Origin: Amphimedon queenslandica
Lineage: Eukaryota > Porifera > Demospongiae > Haplosclerida > Niphatidae
DNA length: 48,437 nucleotides
Assembly: GCF_000090795.2 (NCBI RefSeq)
Contig: NW_003546255.1
Location: 421,303-469,739 of the forward strand
Reading direction: 5' to 3'
A model generated the notes under the pieces. The model saw nothing but the letters and a program-made list of their open reading frames with translations, made no database searches and was not told the origin of the DNA. Positions 1-9,907 of the stretch are shown one piece after another. Each line of letters starts with the position of its first letter. The first letter of the stretch is position 1. Position numbers and translations under genes: made by a program.

Positions 1-573
1 TCCTGGAGTCAAGTGAACGACGATCTCTTCAGATTTTACTGATTCGCTCTCAACTTCGCTTGATTTTTCTTGAACTAGAAAAAAGAAAGAGAGTTAGTAG
101 CAAAGTTTTATGCAATAAAGCAGCATACTGTCACTCTCAGAGAGAGGAAGATCTGTGTCTTTCAATTCTACATAAAAAAGTATGCATAGAATAAATGAAT
201 AATGAATACAAACCTTCTTCTTCTGAAGCAGCATCAGTCTCTTCTTCTTTAAGAGGCCCTATAACAAAAGTAAGCATTAAACATACAGAGTTGAATATAG
301 TGATTAGTGAAACCTGGTTGAACAGGAGCAGGGGCTTCCTCATCTTTCATTGGAGCAGTATCTAAAATTCTAGATAGAGGAAAGGGTTATATATTATATA
401 CATACCATCAGATTTTTCCTCAACTTGATCAAATTCAGTCCCTTCAAATGGTGATTCTACATAAAAAGGAATCATGCATAATGAAGTAAGCATACGAATG
501 CAATTATACCATCACAAGTGGAGAAAGTCACTGCAAAAATGAGAAAAACAGACAAGATAAGAAATCCCTTCAT
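1..573 (-). CDS. Secreted acidic protein, 5' part of gene (partial, runs off left edge)
   Basis: I do not recognise this family. Exons on the minus strand: 573-510, 456-406, 361-314, 258-214, 167-129, 74-beyond 1, all with GT-AG borders and every junction in phase 1. The start at 573 begins a clear signal peptide (MKGFLILSVFLIFAVTF, followed by STCDES). The mature part is strongly acidic and low in complexity, rich in E, D, S and P (for example EEETDAASEEEE), with no membrane span seen so far. A run of tiny exons of the same phase allows exon gain or loss without breaking the frame. An acidic secreted protein in a sponge could be an extracellular-matrix or mineral/silica-associated protein, but that is speculation; the C-terminus lies outside the window. 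The exon model is well supported by frame closure; the function is unknown. Confidence 0.7.
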
Positions 574-1358
574 TATTATTCTCTGGTGCCGACTTGAACT
601 ATCTCTGTTGAGAGTGTAACTCTGCACTCTGGTTGCATTGCTATATATAACTACAGATGTTTGTGCATCATTATCTGATGCAAAACAATAACACTTTGTC
701 GCGTATATGTACTACATACATGTAGTATATTGGTACACAAATATCAGTGTTTTTATTGAAGTGTACCACAATAGGAAAGAAAACATTGAAATGATTGTTA
801 ATTTAAGAAATAAGTTTAGAACACTATCTTTGCCTATTGTGCTAATTATTGAAAGCATCCAATCAAAGCAAGCAAATAATGTGTGTGTTTATTGCTACAA
901 AAACAAAGTTTATTTTAAAAGCAACTTTCAGTCTCAATTTCCATAATAAACAAAACAGTTAAAATCAACACACAGTCAATATTGAATAACAGCAACATTG
1001 AATAATTACTTCAAATGTTAGAATCTATAAGTTCTGTGAATGATATATACATTCATGATTTCAACAGAGTTGGTTACATTTTCTCTTTTTCTGCTGTAAC
1101 TGGATCAATTAGCAACTTCTGGTGAAATGTTAATTGGGTACAGACTATGAATATACTTTAAAACCATGGAAACTATAAATTATATACTGACAAAGTAACA
1201 TTCATAGTCTGTTGCCACACAATGATGAGGTTTAGGGGAATCCACCATGCAGTTAGATGCAACTTTTATAGTACATATATGCATAACACAATAAATTCAG
1301 TACAGATCCAGGCTCCAGCAAACTTTTTCACTCCAGCAAGAATTTTGGGACTGCTAGT
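574..1358. other. Intergenic region, divergent promoters
   Basis: This region lies between the start of the acidic secreted protein (minus) and the start of the first orphan membrane protein (plus). A TATA-like stretch (TATATATA) lies about 70 bases upstream of the acidic protein start, around 641-649. A 79-codon open frame at 707-946 has no recognisable features and is probably chance. A short inverted similarity (CAGACTATGAATA at about 1141-1153 and TTCATAGTCTG at 1200-1210) may be a hairpin. Nothing else is convincing. Confidence 0.4.
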
Positions 1359-2685
1359 ATGAGCTTTGATAAGGTATAAGAAATGAGAATTTTTAGTATA
1401 AATATATAGATCTATTATATAGGTTGTCACTATTAGACATGATCTTAAAGTGACATCATTTATCTTTGATGCACTCAATTCTTTTGTAACACAGGCTGTA
1501 CTAGCAGATAGTGACATCAATAACACTACTGGACTCAATGGAACTACTAGTAATGATGACAGAAAAAAAAATGAAACTATTGTGTTAAGTGTTTTTGGTT
1601 CCTTGTATTTTATTGCCTCTTTGATGCATTTCATTATATTTGTTGTGTATTGTCCCTTGAGAGATCAAAGTTGGACTTGTGACACATCACGTGATGGCAT
1701 CATAAATCGGGTTAAGGATGAGATTTGTTATGTGTATAGAAAGTGCAAGAATTTCAAAGTTATTGTGATGCTCATCATCAATTTCTTGCTACTTTTATCT
1801 ACTTGGTCCTGTTTTGTTGGAGACAATTTGCACTCATTTGGAACTCTAACTGAGAATACAAGGATTACTTCAATAGTAATGCTTTTTGCTGGACTCACTG
1901 GATATCGCCTCATTCCACTAATTAAAGAAAAAGTCAAAGACTTACATGAAGAATACAGAAACGATGATCAAAATAATGACAATCAAAATAGTATTAACCA
2001 TCAAAATAACGATGAAAATCAAAATAACAATTGCTGCATACCAGTATGCTGTCTAAATAAGATGAGGAAGCTTAATTGGAAATTATTTTATGCTACTATT
2101 GATATTTTACATTTGGTTCCAGAAATTGACGGCTGGTTTACCAACTTCACTGCATTAGTAGCTCTTACAAATGATGAAGCGTGTCCTAAAAAATATAATG
2201 CAGCTTTTTGGATAATGTATGCTTTGGTTTTAGCAGTAACTGCCTCTCTACCTGTTATTGCTGTGATAAATTTATACTGTTTCTGTAAGAAGAATGCACA
2301 GCAAGATGATACAGCAACACAGCAAAGCAATCCAGAAAATGCACAGCAAGAGAATCCAGAAAACACACAGCAAGACAACCTTAGAAACAAGCAGCAAAAG
2401 TGCCAAAAGAAACTCAATACCATTTATTTAACAATTCTTTCTTTTATTATGCTCTTCATCACTGCTTTATTCCTTATTGGAGACAATACTCAGCCTCTTG
2501 ACTGTTCGAAGGATGATATGTTAGTTAAAAACAAACTCCGATTTAGTTTTGTCCTTGTGGCACTTTTTGTATATGCCTTAATGCTCATTCTATCTCCAGT
2601 GATACGTTACTGCGACTGTTGCATGTCATCCACAATAGTGCCATTGACGGGTGAGACTAGAGAGACTACACCATCAACAAACTAA
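1359..2685 (+). CDS. Orphan multi-span membrane protein, paralogue A
   Basis: Two exons, 1359-1373 and 1423-2685, give 425 residues. The short first exon (MSFDK) was placed by analogy with the tandem paralogue at 3386 and by its GT-AG intron. About seven hydrophobic segments are visible (around residues 46-70, 105-130, 140-165, 220-255, 270-300, 335-365 and 380-410). The landmarks FVGDNLHSFG after one span and LIGDNTQPLDC after another look like an internal repeat. PEIDGWFTNF is conserved with the paralogue. Two hydrophilic loops are rich in N/Q; the second carries degenerate AQQ/NPEN repeats. I know no family with these motifs; a sponge-specific membrane protein is likely. Channel, transporter or receptor roles are all possible. 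Confidence 0.8.
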
Positions 2686-2810
2686 CAGACAGACAATCAA
2701 TAACATTAACATTAACATTATAGCCAATAACATTAGCCCAAAATTAATGCTGTAAGATACTATGTTATAATTTTGCATTGTAATTTTGCTGAATTTATGT
2801 ACATGTAGCC

Positions 2811-2934
2811 CATGCAGTGCTGTTACCACTATAGAAGTTAAATATAACACTATTATTTTTGCTAATTTGATGCTAAAATTATTCTTTTAATATAATATTT
2901 TTAAGTTGCAATAGAGTTGCTGCTGGTGAGAGAT
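2811..2934. repeat. Duplicated 3'-flank block, copy 1, carrying a fossil MRG tail
   Basis: This block is close to identical to 4563-4686, the sequence following the second paralogue. In copy 2 it contains the last codons and stop of the minus-strand MRG gene. In copy 1, positions 2901-2933 read on the minus strand still encode SLTSSNSIAT plus stop (live gene: SLTSSNSIST). The tandem duplication that made the two membrane genes therefore carried the end of the convergent MRG gene along. The homology stops abruptly at about 2934. Confidence 0.85.
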
Positions 2935-3385
2935 TTGAATTACTTAGTTTGTAGCTTAAAAAGAGTGATAACTGATAATAGCTATTGGGATATAGACCTA
3001 TGTACAAAATTTAATGGGGTTATATTAGAAAGTCTTAATTGTGGAAACTTAGCTTGGAATGAGGTACAGAGTCTAAAACAGTCTAAATGCAATACACTTC
3101 TGCATGAGTACATGATCAACGCTAATAGTAATCATTAGAAACATTCCACCACACACACACACACACACTGTTGCATGCTGAATATCCTAAAGGGGACGTC
3201 TAGGAAAAGTCTATGATGCAGAAATCCAGAATGACTTAGCAAGGATATGAGCAGTTCTAAGCAACAATAGGTTTATTCATGATCATTATTCAATTTACCA
3301 GAATGCCATAAATATAATTAAGAATTCCTGTACTACACTATAAGTGAAGTATCAAGGTATAGGCTGCATTCAAGAGACAGTCAGA
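2935..3385. other. Intergenic spacer between the two paralogues
   Basis: No convincing gene is present. A short CA microsatellite lies at about 3150-3168. The open frame crossing 2917-3138 overlaps the fossil block and shows no protein features. The rest is probably the promoter of the downstream paralogue. Confidence 0.4.
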
Positions 3386-4543
3386 ATGAGCACTGGAAAA
3401 GTAAGTAGTTAAAAATAATTTGATCAGTAATAATATGTTTTTTCTTAACAGATTGTAGTTATTCGAAATGAAATTAAGATTACACCCTTCCTTTTTGATG
3501 CCTTCAACACTTTCGTGACACAGCTAGTAATAGTAACAAATGGAGACAATGAGACGAATAAATACATCATTGGTGGAGTCATTGGTATATTATATGTAGC
3601 TGCCTCAGTATTTCAGTATTTTTGGCATCTACGCTCTCATTACCGTGTGCATAAGGATGACATTAAAGACAATGATAATTGGGAAAGACTTAAATTTGTT
3701 ACAATGTGCATTCTAAATTTATTTTTTGTTTTGGGTTCTATTTCATGCTTTTTTGGGGATAACTTGCACATTTTTGGAGACCAAGACCAGAAGGCTGGAA
3801 TTGCTTCTGTATCTTTGCTGTTCATTGGTCTCATTGGATTTCGTCTTATTCCAGCAATAAAAGATGAGATTAATAATCTATTTGAAGATAAGGAAGATGC
3901 TGATGATGATGATGATGAAGAGGATCCATGGACGCTATGGAATAAAACTGTTGATATCCTACAACTAGCTCCAGAAATTGATGGCTGGTTCACTCATTTT
4001 GCTGCACTTGTGTTTGTTGAGCAGACCCTTGGGCAGGCCTCATCATGTGGAGCTGTATCATTTATTTGCATCTTCATCATCATACTAGCTTCATTGCCAG
4101 TATTTCTTGCTATTGGCCACTTAAAAATGATATCAGCAAAGGATAGAAAACCAGAAAAATGGTTCCAGCTAGTTGTTTACATTTTCATGTTTATCATTGT
4201 AGTTCTGTCCTTGATTGGTGACAACAGTCAACCACTTGACTGTTGGAGTTCTAAAAATTGCAGCTTTGAGATTACTACCAATAATAGCAGTTTCCTGATT
4301 GATGACAATACTTACAATAACTTCACTTTCATGGACACTCAAGCACTTGACTGCAGTGACAACAAAGCAGCAAACATAGTCCGTATTATTTTTTCTGCTT
4401 TGACATTTATTATATATTCAGTCTTACTCATCATAGCTAGAATAACTGTTATATGCAATCCTTTCGAAAAAATAAAAGAGTGGTGGGATAAAATAAAAGA
4501 GTGGTGGGATGAAAAAAATATAGTGACGCCATTATGTAGCTAA
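3386..4543 (+). CDS. Orphan multi-span membrane protein, paralogue B
   Basis: Two exons, 3386-3400 (MSTGK) and 3452-4543, give 368 residues. It matches paralogue A through the N-terminus (TPFLFDAFNTFVTQ versus TSFIFDALNSFVTQ), the FFGDNLHIFG loop, FRLIPAIKDE, the PEIDGWFTHF motif and LIGDNSQPLDC. It differs in having a poly-acidic stretch (EDADDDDDEEDP) where A has N/Q-rich sequence, an N-glycosylation-rich loop near residues 245-275 (NCS, NNS, NFT) before the last span, and a C-terminus with a WWDKIKEWWDE repeat. The same 5-residue first exon and intron position show that the pair arose by tandem duplication. The function is unknown; both probably sit in a membrane with 6-8 spans. It converges on the MRG gene, with 109 bp between the stops. 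Confidence 0.82.
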
Positions 4544-4652
4544 TAAAAACTAATACTTACACCATGCTGTGCTGCTACCATTATAGAAGTTAAATATAAC
4601 ACTATTATTTTTGCTATTTCAGTACTAAAATTATTTTTTTAATAAAATACTT

Positions 4653-5611
4653 TTAAGTTGAAATAGAGTTGCTGCTGGTGAGAGATGATGCGATTAGATC
4701 CAGTGAATCAGAACTGACATATTTCTCATCAGAAAATAACAAATCAGGATTCTGAGACATATACCTACAAAGAGATGAGAGATATGAAGAGAAGAGAGAG
4801 AGATAGAGAGGAAGAGGGAAGGGAAGATTATGTCTAAACTCACAAAAGTATAAAAGCTAATAAGATGATCATTATTTACGTTAGTAAGTCTTTAAAGTGT
4901 TGATTCAATAGATTAATGTGAGTAGTTGGAAACTTGGCCTGAATGAGAAAAAGAGGCATTTTCACTAAAAAAATATCAAATAAAGCATTATTTTCCAAAC
5001 ATAATGAACAAACCAAATAATCTCAATAGATGACTAATGCCATAAACAGATGACGGCATCATGACTGTATCATCATTATTAATATTAGGAGTTCCTTCGT
5101 CAGAGTTAACGCAATTAGTGTTAGTCAGGTGACGCTTTTTAGTTATCTCAAGATCATACTGATGCCTCTCTTCGGAGTAGAGTAAGTGATCTCTTAACAT
5201 GAAATCAAAGTAGATCTTGATTCCATCTAACACTTCTTTAAGTATAGGTATACTGTAGAAGAAAGAAAGAGAAAAGATGGAAGTATTGGATTAAATAAAT
5301 TAATAATTACATCTATACATATGTATTGAATTACTTAGTTTCTTCAGTAGCCATGTCGTTAGCATACGTCCAATAATTTCTTAATATTGTCTCAACCGAC
5401 ATATCAACAGGAAGAGAATGTAGCTAGAAAAAGTGATAATGGTTTTTGCAATTGAAGATTGTTTCTACCTTTTTAAAATGTACAATCTGAATACAGTCCT
5501 GCTCTAGCTTTGCCTGTAAATGCTGAGGCAGTAGCAATGAGGTTTCATCACCAGAAGACTGAGAAAAAAATGTAACACAACCAAATAAAATATTACCCTT
5601 ACCTCGGCCAT
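4653..5611 (-). CDS. MRG-domain protein without chromodomain (MORF4L-like)
   Basis: Minus-strand exons 5611-5603, 5558-5469, 5423-5335, 5252-5014, 4964-4880 and 4764-4653 join in frame to 207 residues. Matches to the MRG domain of MRG15/MORF4L1 run in order: LPVDMSVETILRNYW, then an IKIYFDFMLRDHLLY block (human equivalent around GIKEYFNVMLG), SSVYGISHLLRLF (human VYGAPHLLRLF), a helical FVKMPLF segment, and YMSQNPDLLFSDEKY (human FLKYLAKNSATLFSASDY). MRG domains act in NuA4/Tip60 acetyltransferase and Sin3/Rpd3S-type deacetylase complexes in the nucleus. There is no room for a chromodomain: the protein starts MAESSGDE and enters the MRG fold within about 15 residues. Human MORF4 shares this shortened form. 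It could be the MRG partner of a chromatin complex without its own methyl-lysine reader, or a second paralogue beside a full-length MRG15 elsewhere. Confidence 0.85.
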
Positions 5612-5655
5612 GTTTTAAGGCGCGGTCAAAATATACGAGACACACCCTTTTAAAG
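5612..5655. promoter_or_regulatory. 44-bp divergent promoter (MRG gene / BORCS8)
   Basis: Only 44 bases separate the start codons of the minus-strand MRG gene (5611) and the plus-strand BORCS8 homologue (5656). The plus-strand start sits in AAAGATGGCGCG, a TISU-like context, implying a very short 5' UTR. No TATA box is visible. The two transcripts must start within or across this interval. Confidence 0.55.
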
Positions 5656-6159
5656 ATGGCGCGTTTCTTAGAGCCAGACATTGGAACAAGAGCTTACCGC
5701 CTCGCCACTGGAGTAAACGAGGCCATTATGACCGCAGCCAACGAGCCATCACTGGGTCTGTACCGTCTGCAAGAGCACTGCATCGGTAACATACCCAAAC
5801 TACTAAAGGAGAGACAATCTATTGAAGAAATCTCAACCAGAGTGAAGGGGAACAACTTTGACTTAACTTATGACATAGAGGCTGTCAAAGAAATGGGCAA
5901 AGTAGATAACTTTACTACGGTCATCTCTGACCTCTCGCAAGCCATCAAATTAAAGGAAAGGATGAACACTCGAGAAATGGAGCAGAAGGTGCAGAGTAGG
6001 GGGGTAACCCCCCCAAGAACCTTGCCCTCTTATGGTAGTACTGGTGAAAGCCCACCTCTATTGAGAAGGAGTGACGGTTACAGTATTAACGCATCAAGCA
6101 GATTAGCTACTCCACCCAATTATCACGGAACTCAAATTCAACCCAAAAATTTTAAGTAG
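5656..6159 (+). CDS. BORCS8: BLOC-1-related complex subunit 8
   Basis: A single-exon gene of 167 residues. Residues 28-38 (AANEPSLGLYRLQEH) match the BORCS8/MEF2BNB signature ANEPSVALYRLQEH, and the downstream helix (VDNFTTVISDLSQAIKLKERMN) matches its C-terminal helix. BORCS8 is a subunit of BORC, the complex on the cytosolic face of lysosomes that recruits the Arl8 GTPase and kinesin for outward lysosome movement. Human BORCS8 is about 119 residues; here a low-complexity tail of about 50 residues (S/P/G-rich) follows the conserved part. Its start context AAAGATGGCGCG and the 44-bp divergent spacing to the MRG gene suggest housekeeping expression. It converges with GTF2E2 67 bp downstream. 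Confidence 0.85.
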   Translation: MARFLEPDIGTRAYRLATGVNEAIMTAANEPSLGLYRLQEHCIGNIPKLLKERQSIEEISTRVKGNNFDLTYDIEAVKEMGKVDNFTTVISDLSQAIKLKERMNTREMEQKVQSRGVTPPRTLPSYGSTGESPPLLRRSDGYSINASSRLATPPNYHGTQIQPKNFK

Positions 6160-6226
6160 TGCTCTAAAAATTTGTTTTTTTATTATTGTGATTGTTGATA
6201 ATTGTGAATTGTGTGGGTGTGGTTTG

Positions 6227-7790
6227 TTATGTAGGCGTGGTCAGTTGAGTCCCATCTTCAGAGTACTCTTTAAGTAGGTCGGTCTCTAAATGTGTGTTGA
6301 GTATTTTAGTTTGTCGCGATTTCTTTGAAGTTTTTCGTTGCTGAGTTGGTGCCTGTGGAGAGAAAAAAATCAATTAGTGGTGGGTGTGGCTTTGGATTAA
6401 TGGGGTGTGGCCATCAATGTGATAGGTAAAAGTGTTTAAAATGTACTTTTCTTTTTCGAGTTTCGCCTTGCATTGCTCCTAGCCCAACTACAAAAAAATT
6501 AATTTAAAACGAAGCAAGTAGCACATACTTACCATTTTCAAGATACTTTTCAATGTCTCTTTCAGACTGACCATCCACACTTACCTGCCTCCATTGAGAG
6601 ACAATACCTAGTGGAGAAAGAAAAAAATCAAGGATATTTTGGAGCCAATTTTCATGGGTCATATAGTCTTCGCTTTGTTTCAACAATTTGACTCTTTTTT
6701 CAAAAGGCCCTCCTTTTAAATTTTAATGATAGTACAGGGACTTTCTCCCAATTTAATAGTAAAATTAGGATTATGGCATACTTTCATCGACAGTTATATC
6801 GTAATCGTGATTATTATAGAAAACGACTTCTTCATTCTTATCCCTCTCACCGCATTTCAACCGAAATATGTCCTTTTCAAGTTTCTAATAAAAAGCAAAC
6901 CCAAAAATAGAGTTTAGACAAGTCAATACCATTTAGCTTACGCGTAAAACTTTCTCAGTCTGTGGTATTGCTTCCTTCAAGTCAGTGATACTAACACCTC
7001 CCATTCCTTTACTCTCTCTGTCTTGAAGAAATGCCAAGAGTTGAGTCTTGCTGCGAACCTGGTGACCAAGACTAGGCTAAGGGTGAGAGAGAGAGAGAGA
7101 GAGAAGTAGAAAAATACATTTGTGGTTCATGCAGATTAAAAAATCAAATCTCCATGCATTATTTTCCCTATTAACATACCAAAAATATAAATCTATCAGC
7201 TTCCGAGTAATAGCGTATCTTGCGATTCCTTCTTAGTTCCTATACAACAATAAAAATAATCCTAAAACTTAATATTCATTATACCCACCCACTAAAATAT
7301 TAAATGCATGTACATGTACTACCAGTCTTTGCAGTACATGCTAGTTGCGCTACCTCATATAGTCTTTGTTTTATTTCACTGTGGAGTTCCTCCAGATCAA
7401 TCTCTTTTAATATTTCGTCAATGCTCAGAGGATCGTACACTTTGGTGAGGTATCTCTCCTTCATCATGTCCACGACGGCTTTTAGTATACGAGCAGGGTT
7501 CTTCCCACGGTGGCCATGTTTAGCAGCTTCTTTAATAGAATCACTAGTGCCTAGCAAAATTTATAAATAATAATAATAATAATAAATAAGGTGTTACCAG
7601 TGTGAAGAATATTAGGCTTTGGTCTAGAAAATTGACTAGCTTTCTTCTTTTTCTTTGGCTTAGAAGCAGATGGTCTGCTATCAGCAGTCACTTTAGCTTT
7701 TGAAACTTTCTTTTCTACAACTGGTGTGGCACGGGATCTCTTCTTAAAGGCTTCTCTATCTTTTAAAAGCGAAGGATCTATAGCCGCCAT
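6227..7790 (-). CDS. GTF2E2: General transcription factor IIE subunit beta
   Basis: Minus exons 7790-7598, 7550-7354, 7239-7180, 7076-6942, 6884-6782, 6607-6533, 6487-6447 and 6352-6227 join in frame to 309 residues. The N-terminus (IDPSLLKDREAFKKRSRATPVVEKK) aligns with human DPSLLRERELFKKR..TPVVEK and is followed by a lysine-rich linker. Two winged-helix regions follow: ILKAVVDMMKERYL..PLSIDEIL, then KTQLLAFLQDRESKGMGGVSITDLKEAIP. The C-terminal part (VDESIVSQWRQVSVDG, basic tail, LNTHLETDLLKEYSED) also matches human TFIIE-beta. The protein works with TFIIE-alpha to recruit and regulate TFIIH at RNA polymerase II promoters. Intron 5 holds a short fragment of the repeat that fills the RPL9 intron (6728-6753). 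The start context is AAAATGGCGGCT, near-perfect TISU. Confidence 0.93.
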
Positions 7791-7903
7791 TTTGAAGGTT
7801 AATTCTAATAATTCCAAACCACACCCATTAATTCTGAAAACCAACATGTCTGCCGTGAATAATAATTATTTTTCAAAAACATCATTGCTTCTTTTCAACA
7901 AAT

Positions 7904-9459
7904 TTAAACTACAGGATCTATCGTAGTCTTTTCAGAGACGTATATGCCATCAAGAAACTTGCGAATATCTTTCCTCTTGACTAGTACAGCTTGATGAATC
8001 AGAGCAGCTATTTAAAAAAAGAGAAAAATATAAAAGTTTTAAACTACTAACAAAATATACAACTCACCAGATAACGAGACTTTCTCTATGTCATTACCAA
8101 ACAGCTCAATCTCGTCCTTGACTGTGGCATGCTTGCAGGTGACCCCATCAAGCATCTTGACAACGCGAGTGTACTTCTCTCCGAGGAAGTTTCTAATTTC
8201 GACTGTTTTGTTTTCATCGCTCATGTTAATGTTGATGGGGAAATGAGCATAGACTGCCCTCATTCTGTACTTGTATCCCTGGGAAGGAGAAAAACAAATA
8301 ATTTGTGCTATAGTACAGGAAATTTGGGCCCAATTTTTGAGTAACTTTTAAAATTCATAAAAAATCCAAATTTGATTGGAATCAGCTGAAACTTTCTACA
8401 CAACATAAGAACATATATATGTATCAGAAAATAATATAAAAATGGAGAATTCTCTACTTTTCAATTTTGGCAAAATTTGGCACAAGACCATGTACTATAG
8501 TACAGGGACTTTGACCCAATTTCGAAGCAAATTTAAAAATTCATAAAAAAATCCAAATTTGATCGAAATCAGCTCAAACATTCTACACAACATAAGAACA
8601 TGTATATGCATCAGAAAAAAATTATAAAAATAGAAATCCTCTCCTTTTTATTTTTGGCAAAAATTTGGCTCAAGACCATGTACAGGGACTTTGGAGCAAC
8701 TTTAAAAATTCATAAAAAATCCAAATTTTATCGAAATCAGCTTAAAATTTCTACACAACATAAGAACATGTATATGCATCAGAAAAAATTATAAAAACAG
8801 AGATTTCTCTACTTTTCAATTTTGGCAAAATTTGGCTTGAGACCATGTACTATAGTACAGGAACTTTGGCCCGATTTTGAAGCAACTTAAAAAATTCATA
8901 AAAAATCCAAATTTGATTGAAATCAGCTCAAACTTTCTACACAACATAAGAACATGTATATGCATCAGAAAAAATTATAAAAATACAAAATCCTCTCCTT
9001 TTTATTTTTGGCAAAAATTTGGCCAGAGACTTATGTACAATAGTACAGGGACTTTAACTGAATTCCCACAAAACAAAAAGCTATAACCCCCCATTGCTAA
9101 TAATAACAATGATAATACAACGTACAAATTGAACTCCTTTGATCAAATTGTTCACATGACTGCATATTGTCTGCAGACATGCCAGCTGCTTTCTCTTGGC
9201 AAACCAAACATCGACCCTCAACTTGTTACGTCCGACTTTCGTCAATTCACAGCTCAAGTGTCGGAAAGACTTTGTTAGCTCACCCCTTGGGCCTTTGACT
9301 GTGACAATCCTATTCTTAGCAGATAGTGTGACTGTAGAAGATAAAGAAAAGGCCATTATTACATATTACAATAAAAAACAGTGAATATTGTGTTCTTTAT
9401 TTATGAAGCTTACCATTTTTGGGGGCAGTGACTACCTTTGAGCTAAGAATGGTCTTCAT
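7904..9459 (-). CDS. RPL9: 60S ribosomal protein L9 (uL6)
   Basis: Minus exons 9459-9414, 9331-9126, 8278-8068 and 8007-7904 join to 188 residues (human 192). It begins [15 protein letters not shown] (human MKTILSNQTVDIPEN), then [59 protein letters not shown] and ends [19 protein letters not shown]. These are diagnostic uL6 segments. It is a cytosolic large-subunit protein near the sarcin-ricin loop and P stalk base. Introns 1 and 3 are short, but intron 2 (9125-8279, 847 bp) has been inflated by about five tandem copies of an intron-specific repeat. The 3' end lies 113 bp from the GTF2E2 start, and both run on the minus strand. Confidence 0.96.
8300..9065. repeat. Tandem intronic repeat array (family A) in RPL9 intron 2
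   Basis: About 4-5 imperfect units of 165-190 bp. Each has a palindrome around GTACTATAGTAC followed by CAGGGACTTTG, and a core ACTTTCTACACAACATAAG followed by a CATGTATATG(C/T)ATCAGAAAA stretch. Palindrome positions are about 8309, 8491, 8680 (partly deleted), 8845 and 9033. The same core recurs at 19850-19925, 26219-26597 and 31375-31605, and in a diverged form (family B) at 20475-21490 and 42545-43330. No coding capacity or terminal inverted repeat was found. Confidence 0.85.
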
Positions 9460-9907
9460 TATTAATGTCCTTTTAGAATTCCACTACATAAATAAAAAAA
9501 ATTATTATTATAATAAAATAATGGAATGATTGTGATAAATATTAATGCTCAATTAAACTACACACATAACAGATCACTAATAAAAATCTCTAGCTATGAC
9601 ATTGCAATACAAAAGAAGATTCACAAAGATTAGTTAGCCATTACTTACACAAAATGGAGTCCCTCCACATGGAACGTTAGAGAATGAAAGAAGGCGGACT
9701 TTGTGCGCATGCGCATGAGACACACCCGGTAAATGTGATGTCATGCATGTATACTTTTATTATAATGCATAGATAGTAACAATGGACTCTTGATAGTACC
9801 ATATACTAAGTACTACTAAATACTGATGACGTTTTGATTTTGCAGCAATAATTTTTTTAACTGAAAAAAACCACAAAAATATTGATTTTAAATGTTTAGT
9901 TATCTTT

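Noticed and set aside
707-946. 79-codon plus-strand open frame
   Set aside because: No motif, no splice context, no paralogue; AT-rich chance frame in a promoter region.
6504-6686. Apparent separate 60-codon gene
   Set aside because: It is GTF2E2 exon 6 plus read-through of its introns.
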